A stretch of 64,000 nt of DNA, taken from assembly GCF_023701485.1 (NCBI RefSeq), contig NZ_JAMQBK010000062.1, positions 1-64,000 on the forward strand, given 5' to 3'. The notes under the pieces are model-generated. The model had not been told where the DNA came from, searched no databases, and saw only the letters and a program-made list of their open reading frames with translations. Made by a program: the position numbers and the translations under genes. Source of the DNA: Aporhodopirellula aestuarii (lineage in GTDB: Bacteria; Planctomycetota; Planctomycetia; Pirellulales; Pirellulaceae). Below, piece by piece: positions 18,746-26,147 of the stretch (positions within the stretch are counted from its first letter, which is position 1; each line of letters begins with the position of its first letter).

Positions 18746-20887
18746 ATGACTTTTTCAACCCTGGCTTCGAAACGCCCCTTGAAACTGCGAAAGCGAATCT
18801 TCGAGCAGCTCGAACCACGGCACTTGATGACCTCGTACATCTACGTGGATTTCGGCGACGCGTGGGCCGACGGCCAACTGAACTTAGGGCAGTCCGCGGA
18901 ATTGCTGACCGACGATGCTTTGAACGGCCCCAGCAGCTTCGCCGGCGGTATCGAGATGATGACACCCTTCGGTTCGGGAATCGAGGCGGGAGTCGACTTC
19001 AACGGAGACGGCCAGTCAAACGATACGGACACCCGTCTGGTGATTTCTGAGACTCTTGCGGAGGTAGGCCGGATCTTTGCGCCCTTCGACATCGCCATCG
19101 AGCAGGTGTCCGCAGCCACATTGGACGACGTTGGCGACCGGCTGGCTGAACGAAGCAGCAAGGATGCCTACATCCTCGTTGGGAGTGAGCACAACCCTGA
19201 GGCAAGAGGCGTGGCGCCAGGATGCGACTTAGGCAATGAATTGGACAACACCGCGTTGGTCTTCGGCGCGTCCAGCATTTACTCTTCGAGCGACGGCCGC
19301 CTGCTGGTCAGTATCCTCGGCCTCGCGCGAACCATCGCCCACGAAGCTGCACACACCTTTGGCGCACAACATACGAAGGGGGAGATTGGCAAAAGCGATT
19401 TAATGCATAGCGACGGGCCGCACGATAGTGAGGCGCGGGTTACGAGGTTCGAACTGGAGTCCGCTACAGACTGTTCGGGCACGCAACAAAACACGTACCA
19501 ACTGCTGGCCGACACCCTCGGCACTCGCCCCAATTCGCCCGCCTACGTCAGCGGAACGGGAAAGCACGACGATATCCGGATTGTTGCCACGTCGACCAAT
19601 TCTGCGACCGTTACGATTGACGCTTACGACGACCCGAGTCGCACGACGTTGATCGCTTCTACGTCGTATCAAGTTGATACCACTTTTGGAATCATTGTCG
19701 AGGCGTTAGCCGGCGAAGACAACGTCCACGTGCTCAGAAATCGCTACGTCCGCGGCGACATCGTTCCCAACGTTGAGATGCGCGGTGGGTCCGGGAACGA
19801 CACGTTGATTGGCCTGAGCGGCAACGACGTTTTTGAGGGCGGTCGGGGCAACGACGTGCTCCGCGGAAACGGCGGCGATGACATTTATATCTTCCGCGAC
19901 ATCTACATCTACGGCGGAGGACTGCCAGTCCAGCACCACATGAATCTCGGATTGGACACGGTCGAAGAGACATCGGGCAACGATACGCTGGACTTTTCAG
20001 CGTTCCACCGCGGAGTTCGGGTTGAGCTGGACAGCGATGACGTGCAAACCGTCGAAAGGCGAGCCTACTTGATGTCTGAGGCGGGAACACAGGAGGAATA
20101 CGGTCCGGAAGTGGACAACCCCAGCTTACAGATCCAATTGAGAGCCGTCGGTAAATCGAATAACGGTGTCGACAACGTGATCGGCACGGCCTTCAGCGAT
20201 AACCTGATTGCCAGCGACCGTGGCAGCCGACTGGTGGGCAATGGGGGCAACGATCAACTCATTAGCGGAGCCGGTGACGACTTTCTCGATGGAGGACTAG
20301 GTGACGACATCTACCTGTTTCACGGTTCGCAGAATTTGGGTGCAGACACTCTGGCCGAGACTGCCATGTTAAAGACAAACGGCGTGGACACATTGACGTT
20401 CACCAACTTGGCGAGCCCCATTGACCTGGATCTCGCTGAGTCTGCAATACAGGTGGTGGCTCAGGGAATGCTTTCGTTGACTCTCGGAAATGGGAACGCG
20501 ATCGAGAACGTGTTCGGCACGCAGTACTCGGACGTCATTCGAGGCAACTCGAGAGCCAACGAGTTTCATGGCGGCGACGCCGCCGACCAATTGTACGGAC
20601 GACTGGGAAACGATCGTCTCTATGGTGGCGGAGATGTGGACTACTTGTTCGGCGGCGGCAATGACGACACGCTGTTCGGCGGCGAGGGCGACGACCATTT
20701 GTTCGGTGAGGATGGATTAGACATCCTGTACGGACAATCCGGCAACGATTGGTTAGATGGCGGCAACGACGAATTCGCTGACGAACTGTGGGGCGGCGCA
20801 GGCAGCGACAGCTTCATCGCCTGGACTAACGCGATCGCTGAAAGCAACAAGGACCGCCAGCGCTACGAGTCACTGATTTGGCAATGA
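18746..20887 (+). CDS. secreted RTX-repeat metalloprotease with planctomycete LEPR motif
   Basis: 713 residues. The N-terminus lacks a classical signal peptide and instead has the basic segment and LEPRHLM (residues 22-28), a motif that I know from large exported planctomycete proteins. Residues ~85-225 form a reprolysin/metzincin-like domain with IAHEAAHTFGAQH: zinc ligands His199, His203 and His209 and catalytic Glu200, followed by a possible Met-turn in SDLMHSD. Two groups of haemolysin-type Ca-binding nonapeptides follow (GGxGxD-like: GGRGNDVLRGNGGDD, then the block GGDVDYLFGGGNDDTLFGG and onwards near 640-700). The start is supported by AAAGG 10-14 bases upstream of ATG. It should act on extracellular protein substrates in a calcium-stabilised form. 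Confidence 0.88.
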   Translation: MTFSTLASKRPLKLRKRIFEQLEPRHLMTSYIYVDFGDAWADGQLNLGQSAELLTDDALNGPSSFAGGIEMMTPFGSGIEAGVDFNGDGQSNDTDTRLVISETLAEVGRIFAPFDIAIEQVSAATLDDVGDRLAERSSKDAYILVGSEHNPEARGVAPGCDLGNELDNTALVFGASSIYSSSDGRLLVSILGLARTIAHEAAHTFGAQHTKGEIGKSDLMHSDGPHDSEARVTRFELESATDCSGTQQNTYQLLADTLGTRPNSPAYVSGTGKHDDIRIVATSTNSATVTIDAYDDPSRTTLIASTSYQVDTTFGIIVEALAGEDNVHVLRNRYVRGDIVPNVEMRGGSGNDTLIGLSGNDVFEGGRGNDVLRGNGGDDIYIFRDIYIYGGGLPVQHHMNLGLDTVEETSGNDTLDFSAFHRGVRVELDSDDVQTVERRAYLMSEAGTQEEYGPEVDNPSLQIQLRAVGKSNNGVDNVIGTAFSDNLIASDRGSRLVGNGGNDQLISGAGDDFLDGGLGDDIYLFHGSQNLGADTLAETAMLKTNGVDTLTFTNLASPIDLDLAESAIQVVAQGMLSLTLGNGNAIENVFGTQYSDVIRGNSRANEFHGGDAADQLYGRLGNDRLYGGGDVDYLFGGGNDDTLFGGEGDDHLFGEDGLDILYGQSGNDWLDGGNDEFADELWGGAGSDSFIAWTNAIAESNKDRQRYESLIWQ

Positions 20888-20962
20888 CCTAGCCACCGCA
20901 AAGGTTCTCTCGGCTCGCTATGGCCGACAACGTTGCCCCGAGGTAAATCGGAGTAGCCATTA

Positions 20963-21017
20963 GCCATTTGCAGCCACGCATCTTTAGCCATTGAGCCATT
21001 GGGTGCCACGCATCTTT
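20963..21017. repeat. two-copy tandem repeat, period 32
   Basis: GCCATT, four variable bases and GCCACGCATCTTT occur at 20963-20985 and again at 20995-21017 (about 20 of 23 positions equal). Extra AGCCATT copies lie before and between them. Confidence 0.6.
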
Positions 21018-21068
21018 CATTTGGTGATTTGACGTTGTGGGCGCGTAGTGTGCTCTCTGAAAGCGTAC

Positions 21069-21176
21069 CTATCGCTTCCGTAATCGTCGTCTTTTAACGT
21101 GATGTCGCAGTTTTTCCATCAACTGAGCGGGATCGCATTGATCGGCGCAGAAGATGAGCCCATTGCTACCGGCGTT
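21069..21176 (-). pseudogene. possible transposase C-terminal scrap
   Basis: On the minus strand a stop-to-stop reading of ~35 codons contains IFCADQCDPAQLMEKLRHH and a very basic KRRRLRKR end before a TAG at 21069-21071. The CDQ(C)DP..L...L pattern recalls phrases in some IS transposases, but I cannot name the family. It is separated by a stop from anything upstream, so if real it is a remnant. It lies just downstream of the RAYT-like gene on the same strand. Confidence 0.25.
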
Positions 21177-21199
21177 TCAGAGTCGAGCAGCCATTGGAG

Positions 21200-22360
21200 C
21201 TAGATAAAACAGGCAGATGCGGAAGCTTGGCCTTGGTGATGATGCTTGCCGCAACGTTTCGCGTCGAGGCGCATCGAATCGGGCGAACCGACACAGCTCG
21301 ATTTGCCAAAATACTTCTGCCAATTCCAAACAAGGTCTCGCCACATTGCTGCGTCGATTCCGAGTTGCGTTAACGTGCTTGCAAGCGAACTAGGTATCGC
21401 TGCCGCCATTCCGTCGATGCTCTGTTTCGCTGTCCAACGCAGCAGCCTCAGGTATTCGCGCACCGACACCTGGAGGAACCCTTTGTCGCTCGCTCGCACT
21501 CCTTCCCGATTTACTTCCGCATCGCTGGATAGCTTGTTGGGCGACAACGTCAGCGGCGCCAACCAAGCGTCGCGTTTGATCCGCTTTCCTGTCGGGTTGC
21601 GTTTCTTCGCCTTCCGTTGCGCTCGTAGTTCATCAACACGCGTTTCACGGATCTGTTTAGCCGCTTCCTCGGTAGGGACCGGTTTTAAGTCGAACGCTGC
21701 AGAATCGATTCGTTTGCCCTGGCTCGCCTGAATGCGGTCAAACGCTGATGTGTGCGGAGCCTTCTCGGGATCTGAGGTCATTGCAGCACGAACCGGATTG
21801 AGATCAACGTACATGCTGCATGCCAGCAACCCGGCCTCGTCGACAATCCGCTGTGCCTTGAATCGTCCCTCCCAAAACCGACCGGTGCATTCGTCCTGCT
21901 TGTTGGCCAAGCGAGAAATCGGTTCGGCGAGCGACCGCATGAACCAGGAGATATCAGACATTCTCTGGCGAATTTCAGCGATCCGTTCCGAGTTTGCCGC
22001 TAGGACTTTGACCTCATGCTCGGTCGGTTCCGCGAGATGCTCTTCCATCCGCCGTCCAGGAAAAACTCGTAGCCATCGAATCGCAACCTCAGCGTCACTC
22101 CAACTGGCGACCACGTCAGGACGATTGCGCAAGATCACGTGCAGGTGATTGCTCATGATGGCATACGAGAGCACGTCAATTCCGAAAACAGAAGCAAGTG
22201 CCTCCATTCTTCGGCGAATCCACTCTTTTCGAAACGAGTAGTCCTTCCCGGTCGCAGCATCTACACCCGCGAGAAACGCACGCCGCACGCATCTCTGGAC
22301 GGCATGGACGATACATATCTCTCCCGTCTCAAACTGTTCTTCTCGATTAGGTCTCGGCAT
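21200..22360 (-). CDS. REP-associated-type tyrosine (Y1/HUH) transposase
   Basis: 386 residues. The HUH motif is HLH at residues 72-74 in AIMSNHLHVIL, and the catalytic tyrosine is probably Tyr184 in CSMYVDLNPVRAAM; the RFWEGRFKAQ segment (161-170) between them is typical of RAYT proteins, which are single-strand DNA transposases related to IS200/IS605 TnpA. The protein is longer than classical IS200 enzymes (~150 residues) because of a basic C-terminal extension (RKAKKRNPTGKRIKR region). RAYT proteins are usually domesticated and act on REP palindromes; several palindromic interspersed repeats occur elsewhere in this window. No flanking direct repeats were recognised. Frame and length look intact. 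Confidence 0.82.
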   Translation of the reverse strand: MPRPNREEQFETGEICIVHAVQRCVRRAFLAGVDAATGKDYSFRKEWIRRRMEALASVFGIDVLSYAIMSNHLHVILRNRPDVVASWSDAEVAIRWLRVFPGRRMEEHLAEPTEHEVKVLAANSERIAEIRQRMSDISWFMRSLAEPISRLANKQDECTGRFWEGRFKAQRIVDEAGLLACSMYVDLNPVRAAMTSDPEKAPHTSAFDRIQASQGKRIDSAAFDLKPVPTEEAAKQIRETRVDELRAQRKAKKRNPTGKRIKRDAWLAPLTLSPNKLSSDAEVNREGVRASDKGFLQVSVREYLRLLRWTAKQSIDGMAAAIPSSLASTLTQLGIDAAMWRDLVWNWQKYFGKSSCVGSPDSMRLDAKRCGKHHHQGQASASACFI

Positions 22361-22443
22361 TTTTCCGGCTCGTTGAAAGAGAAGTGATGCTGATTAAGTG
22401 TACCCATCACCCATTTCGAGTCAACCATTAGGTGGGTGGCACC

Positions 22444-22496
22444 ATTTGGGGTTCATTTGGGGTTATTTGGGGTTATTTGGGGTTCCATTTGGGGTT
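22444..22496. repeat. five copies of a 10-bp G-rich repeat
   Basis: ATTTGGGGTT occurs at 22444, 22455, 22465, 22475 and 22487, with spacers of 1, 0, 0 and 2 bases. Each copy has a GGGG run, so the plus strand could form a G-quadruplex. The array sits at the 3' end of the IS3-like transposase remnant (minus strand) and forms its last codons. Confidence 0.85.
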
Positions 22497-22770
22497 GCGC
22501 CAAAACGCTGTGGGGTCGATGTTCGTTGTAGTCAACTTGCCAAGCTTCGATCTTCTCCATTGGTTCGTCGAGCGACAAGGACCATTTTTCATTCTGGCAT
22601 TCAGCTCGGACGCCTCCGTCGGAGGATTCAATCAACGCGTTATCCGTCGGTTTTTCGGGCCTATTGAAGTCAAGCGTCACATTATCGTCATACGCACACT
22701 GATAAAAACTTTTGAGGTGAACTCGGGGCCAGTGTCGACGCAGATCGAGTTGGGCAGCTTGCAATCGCGG
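22453..22770 (-). pseudogene. IS3-family transposase (OrfB) remnant, frameshifted
   Basis: The minus strand encodes recognisable IS3-type integrase-core pieces in two frames. VDTGPEFTSK, with the second catalytic Asp, begins near 22739 in one frame; DFNRPEKPTDNALIES with the catalytic Glu and IEAWQVDYNEHRPHSVL follow in another. A frameshift therefore lies near 22690-22730. Further upstream (to about 23040) weak similarity such as VTALEHLAAIA may be more of the same gene. The C-terminus runs into the G-rich tandem repeat. No OrfA and no terminal inverted repeats were recognised. Clearly inactive. Confidence 0.75.
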
Positions 22771-23094
22771 CCAGATGCTCCAGTGCGGTGACGACATATC
22801 GCCCGCCGGGCCGCTGAGCAAACTTGGGAAGCAATATGCCCGGTGTCGTTCCCGGTGGTGTACTCGGGCGGAAACCTGCGATTCCTATCGTGGCGTCGCG
22901 ACTTGCTCGCAACATTTTCCAAAACACAGACTGGCTTCCGTAGTGATCGCATGCCGTCACTTGGTGCAGATTTTCTGCGATACACCCGCTCCGACCTAAC
23001 GTGAAACGGATGGACGGAGCGTCTTGGGCCGGAGGGGGCACTTACAGGCCAGTGTGATGAATAGGAGGTTGTTGATCGGTTCCATCCGCGCACG

Positions 23095-23123
23095 AAAAAA
23101 ACCCGTGAAGCACGGGGTTTTTC
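23095..23123 (-). terminator. rho-independent terminator after tRNA-Leu
   Basis: Read on the minus strand, CCCCGTG, a CTT(C) loop and CACGGG are followed by a run of Ts (complement of the A-run ending at 23100). It starts 4 bases after the 3' end of the tRNA, the expected place. Confidence 0.8.
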
Positions 23124-23126
23124 TGA

Positions 23127-23211
<85 letters not shown>

Positions 23212-23260
23212 GTTTGCTTCGTGTGGTGCTTTCTTTTGCAGTGGGGAGAGTGTGCGAAAG

Positions 23261-23956
23261 TTATCGCTCCGCGTCAACGCCCCTTTGGCGACACTGAGAC
23301 ACGAATTTTTGAATCAATTCAGGGGATTTGGTTCCTTTGGGAGATTCCACTCCACTGGCAACGTCGACGCGGCTCGCTCCGCTGACCCGGAACGCTTCGG
23401 CAACGTTTTCGCAGTTCAATCCGCCTGCCAGGATCCAATCTGGGGTGCCGTGCGGACGCGGATACGCGTGGCTCCAGGCGGCGATCGAGGGCCAGTCGAG
23501 TTGCTTGCCCCCGCCGCCGAATTGGGCACCCGCGTCGGCGTCGAGCAGGAGGCTGACGGGGAGGTCCTCCCAGGGACCGATGAACGTTTGGATTTCGGTT
23601 GGTGTCAGCGGCGTGGTCGGCAAACGGATCGCCCGGATGACGGGCACGCCGCAGTCGATCAGCGTTTTAGCGTCCGACGGCGCTTCGTCCCCGTGGAGCT
23701 GGACGGCGTCGAGATGCAGTGCATCGTTGACGTCAAGTATCGTGTCGGCCGGTTCGTTGACAAACAAACCGACGCGAACCAAACCGCAGCGTCGGGCACG
23801 CTCGCTGACGGATGCCGCGTTGGGCGAGCGGGGATCGAGATACCGAACGCTCTTGGGATAGAAATTCAGCCCCACGCAGTCGGCGCCGGCTGCCTCACAG
23901 GCGTGCACGTCGTCTTCGTTGCGGACGCCACAAATTTTGATCTCAAAGTCAACCAT
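23261..23956 (-). CDS. trpF: phosphoribosylanthranilate isomerase
   Basis: 231 residues, normal for TrpF. It catalyses the Amadori rearrangement of N-(5'-phosphoribosyl)anthranilate to CdRP in tryptophan biosynthesis, in the cytoplasm. The N-terminal FEIKICGVRNEDD contains the catalytic cysteine (Cys9); GADCVGLNFYPKSVR, VGLFVNE, DAVQLHGDE, the LLLDADAGAQFGGGG segment with the catalytic Asp, and the phosphate-binding ILAGGLNCENV and GVDVASGVE-like SRVDVASGVES follow in proper order. No other trp genes are adjacent, so it is a lone copy, as is common outside operon-type trp clusters. The tRNA-Leu gene lies just downstream. Confidence 0.95.
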   Translation of the reverse strand: MVDFEIKICGVRNEDDVHACEAAGADCVGLNFYPKSVRYLDPRSPNAASVSERARRCGLVRVGLFVNEPADTILDVNDALHLDAVQLHGDEAPSDAKTLIDCGVPVIRAIRLPTTPLTPTEIQTFIGPWEDLPVSLLLDADAGAQFGGGGKQLDWPSIAAWSHAYPRPHGTPDWILAGGLNCENVAEAFRVSGASRVDVASGVESPKGTKSPELIQKFVSQCRQRGVDAER

Positions 23957-24026
23957 TTCTTCGTGCTATCGTGCCAAGTGTTCTAATCGATACAAGTTTA
24001 CTGGACGTTCGAATCGTCGCGAGCCG

Positions 24027-24944
24027 ATGATACGGATATCTACGAATCCCGACTCTCTTTGGGTGTGTTTTCAGTTGAAGATCCTAACACGCTCCTTTCT
24101 AGCCGACATCGTGCTCGTTTCGCTGGGCTGTTTCACGCTGGTATGCGTGATCGGTCTATGGCGTGAAACGAAGTCGGGGCGAACGGAGGGGCGGTACAAC
24201 TACACGGTAGAGGTCGAGAGGGCGGAAAAGCCAGCGATGAAATTTCGCGTGGCCAATTCCTGCCAAACCGAAGACCAATTGCGAGCCGATTTGGTTCAGC
24301 GGTTGGTCGGTGCGCCGACGCCGCAGGTGGCACTCGTGCGTTGGTATCAGGAAACATCCGAGTTTTATGCCGCCTCGGTGGAAAATGCGACGCAACAGGC
24401 AGTAGCCGCCTCGGCCAATTCGCCGGGGATGTCTAGCACGCCGGGGACGTTTCGAACGGTAGCGGCCCGTCAAGGGACGAGCGGTTCGCCGCCGGAAGCT
24501 GCCGGGTTCGATACGGCATCGGCATGGCGGGACTATTGGGCGACACGAGAAGGCAAAGCGGAGGCGTGGTTGGCGTCGTACAGGGCCCGTGTCGATGCGC
24601 GAATGGCGGCCTTGGGGCACGCGATTCGAATCACTCAGCCGAGCGAATGGATGCCGCCGGTGGCGGTGCTGCAACTTGCGATCTTGCTCAGCCTCGTCGT
24701 GGCCGCTGTCGGGTACGTCTGGCGACTTGTGAACCCTCCGGTCTCGTTTGCCACTGACGGCGTGACGCTCGGTACCGAGCACGCGGGGCCATCGGAAGCG
24801 AGGACAGCGGCGATGTGTTTTCGTCAGTCGTGGGTTCGGATCCAGCAACCGATGGGTGTCACCCTGCGAGGATTGATGGGGTGGTCGATCGTGTTGGCCG
24901 CGATGGTCGCCGTCGCAATGTTGTTGATGTTCTCGCTGTTCTAA
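24027..24944 (+). CDS. hypothetical membrane protein, three predicted TM segments
   Basis: About 305 residues from the ATG at 24027; earlier in-frame starts would overlap trpF and add unconvincing sequence. One hydrophobic segment lies near residues 20-42, then an Ala/Ser/Thr-rich soluble region of ~170 residues, and two further hydrophobic segments (VAVLQLAILLSLVVAAVGYVW; C-terminal SIVLAAMVAVAMLLMF). The soluble region is probably outside the cytoplasm. I do not recognise the family. It is divergent to trpF with about 70 bp between starts. Confidence 0.65.
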   Translation: MIRISTNPDSLWVCFQLKILTRSFLADIVLVSLGCFTLVCVIGLWRETKSGRTEGRYNYTVEVERAEKPAMKFRVANSCQTEDQLRADLVQRLVGAPTPQVALVRWYQETSEFYAASVENATQQAVAASANSPGMSSTPGTFRTVAARQGTSGSPPEAAGFDTASAWRDYWATREGKAEAWLASYRARVDARMAALGHAIRITQPSEWMPPVAVLQLAILLSLVVAAVGYVWRLVNPPVSFATDGVTLGTEHAGPSEARTAAMCFRQSWVRIQQPMGVTLRGLMGWSIVLAAMVAVAMLLMFSLF

Positions 24945-25337
24945 AGCGAGTGCCGACAGGTCTGTCAAATCGGCCGCATCGTGTGCAGGCCCAGCGATCG
25001 GGGCGAGGACTGCACTGCAAGTGTTTGCGGGCCGATGAGCCGCTCGAAAATGGCGATCCGGTGATGGTATGCCGAACGATTCGGTCTGGAATGACGGTCC
25101 GTTCGTGCAACCGAAACTTCCATCACAGTTGATCGCGGCGGCCCAGTTTGTCGTACTCGAGCGGGTCGACTTGGTCTGAGCTCCGATGGACGGCGAACCG
25201 GCGGAAAAGACAGCGGCCAATCCGGGAAAAATGTCTTGCTGCTTCGTCACATCCGGGATGCGTTCCGGATAGAGTAATTTGACAATTCGTCAAAATTGGC
25301 GCGTTGTCATTTTTGAGAATCGGATCATAGTGGGGGG
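24945..25337. other. intergenic region before TetR operon
   Basis: No supportable gene in ~390 bp. Cysteine-rich short readings near 24960-25130 do not form a convincing domain. The last 90 bases contain two inverted repeats: ATCCGGGA-TGCG-TTCCGGAT (25251-25270, one mismatch) and the candidate operator at 25278-25294. Confidence 0.5.
25278..25294. promoter_or_regulatory. candidate TetR operator overlapping a -35 box
   Basis: TTTGAC (25278-25283), spacer AATTC, and GTCAAA (25289-25294) form a perfect 6-bp-arm palindrome, with further AT symmetry at its edges. It contains TTGACA (25279-25284), a consensus -35 hexamer, and is 44 bp before the TetR start. Autorepression of the TetR-RND operon by occlusion of the -35 is the likely meaning, which is inference. 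Confidence 0.5.
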
Positions 25338-26147
25338 ATGGCTGAATCGACGACTCATCACTTGACCCGGGAAAACTCAGGCGGCGGCCGCGTTTTGACG
25401 CCGAAACAACTGGAGATCCGCAATCGCGGCACTCGCATTCTTGATGCCGCGTTCCCGCTGGTCCGAGAGCATGGGTTGTCGGCGGTCAGCATGGAGTCGA
25501 TCGCCCGCGCAATGGACTGCACGCGGGGAACGATCTACAACCACTTTTCGAACAAGGAAGACATCCTGTTGGCCCTTGCCGCCCGCTCAGTGCGGCGGCG
25601 GATGGAGTTGTTTCGGTATGCCGTGACGCTGGGACAGGATTCGCGACAATGCTGCGCGGCGATAGGGATTGCTGCGGAAGTCTACGTCGACTGTCTGCCC
25701 GACGATTTCTCGATCGAGCAGATTACGCGGCACGATCCGGTGTGGCAAAAAACATCGCAGGCTCGTCGCAAGGTGTTGGCGGAATGCGAACAACAGTGCA
25801 TCGACTGCATCAGCGGCGTGATCTCGTCAGCGATCCGGAATGGTGATTTGGTGGTGGCGAAGAGCGTCACGCAGGAAACCCTCGTTCAGCGAATCGTCTT
25901 TGGACTGTGGTCGTTGGTCTACGGCGGCTTGGTGCTCGAATCGACGAGCCCTTCGCTTGGTATGGCGGGCATTTCGCAACCACGCGTCGCAATCCGGCGG
26001 AACTGCAACGCGTTGTTAGACGACATCGGATGGCGACCGCTCTTCGACCCGTCGGCCTACCAAAAATACGTTTCGAGTATCACGCCGAAACTACGACGGC
26101 AGGCGAAGAGTATCCAGAAGCGAACGTCGCAAGAGGTGTCAGCGTGA
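25338..26147 (+). CDS. TetR-family transcriptional regulator
   Basis: 269 residues. The N-terminal helix-turn-helix (about residues 32-80) reads TRILDAAFPLVREHG, then MESIARAMDCTRGTIYNHFSNKEDIL, the standard TetR pattern. The C-terminal ligand-binding part is not diagnostic. A G-run (GGGGGG) stands directly before ATG, unusually close for a ribosome site. The stop overlaps the GTG of the adaptor gene by 4 bp, so the regulator heads the efflux operon and probably represses it in response to a substrate of the pump. The palindrome at 25278-25294 is the best candidate binding site. Confidence 0.9.
   Translation: MAESTTHHLTRENSGGGRVLTPKQLEIRNRGTRILDAAFPLVREHGLSAVSMESIARAMDCTRGTIYNHFSNKEDILLALAARSVRRRMELFRYAVTLGQDSRQCCAAIGIAAEVYVDCLPDDFSIEQITRHDPVWQKTSQARRKVLAECEQQCIDCISGVISSAIRNGDLVVAKSVTQETLVQRIVFGLWSLVYGGLVLESTSPSLGMAGISQPRVAIRRNCNALLDDIGWRPLFDPSAYQKYVSSITPKLRRQAKSIQKRTSQEVSA

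Larger units (their letters stand above)
20888..21199. other. intergenic region with short tandem repeat
   Basis: No complete gene. The span holds a 23-bp direct repeat (20963-20985 and 20995-21017) rich in AGCCATT phrases, and a transposase-like scrap at 21069-21176 on the minus strand. Confidence 0.5.

Noticed and set aside
20963-21017. Considered as a CRISPR-type repeat
   Set aside because: Only two imperfect copies with a 9-base gap; no array and no cas gene in the window.
22398-22791. Plus-strand frames reading through the ATTTGGGGTT array
   Set aside because: They translate the tandem repeat into Gly/Leu/Phe/Trp-rich sequence and run antisense to the IS3 transposase remnant.
24945-25140. 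Cysteine-rich reading that looked like a zinc ribbon or RING
   Set aside because: Cysteine spacing does not fit a known domain and the frame has no start of its own.
24156-25250. 364-codon minus-strand frame opposite the membrane protein at 24027-24944
   Set aside because: Arg/His/Pro-rich antisense shadow without start context or domains.
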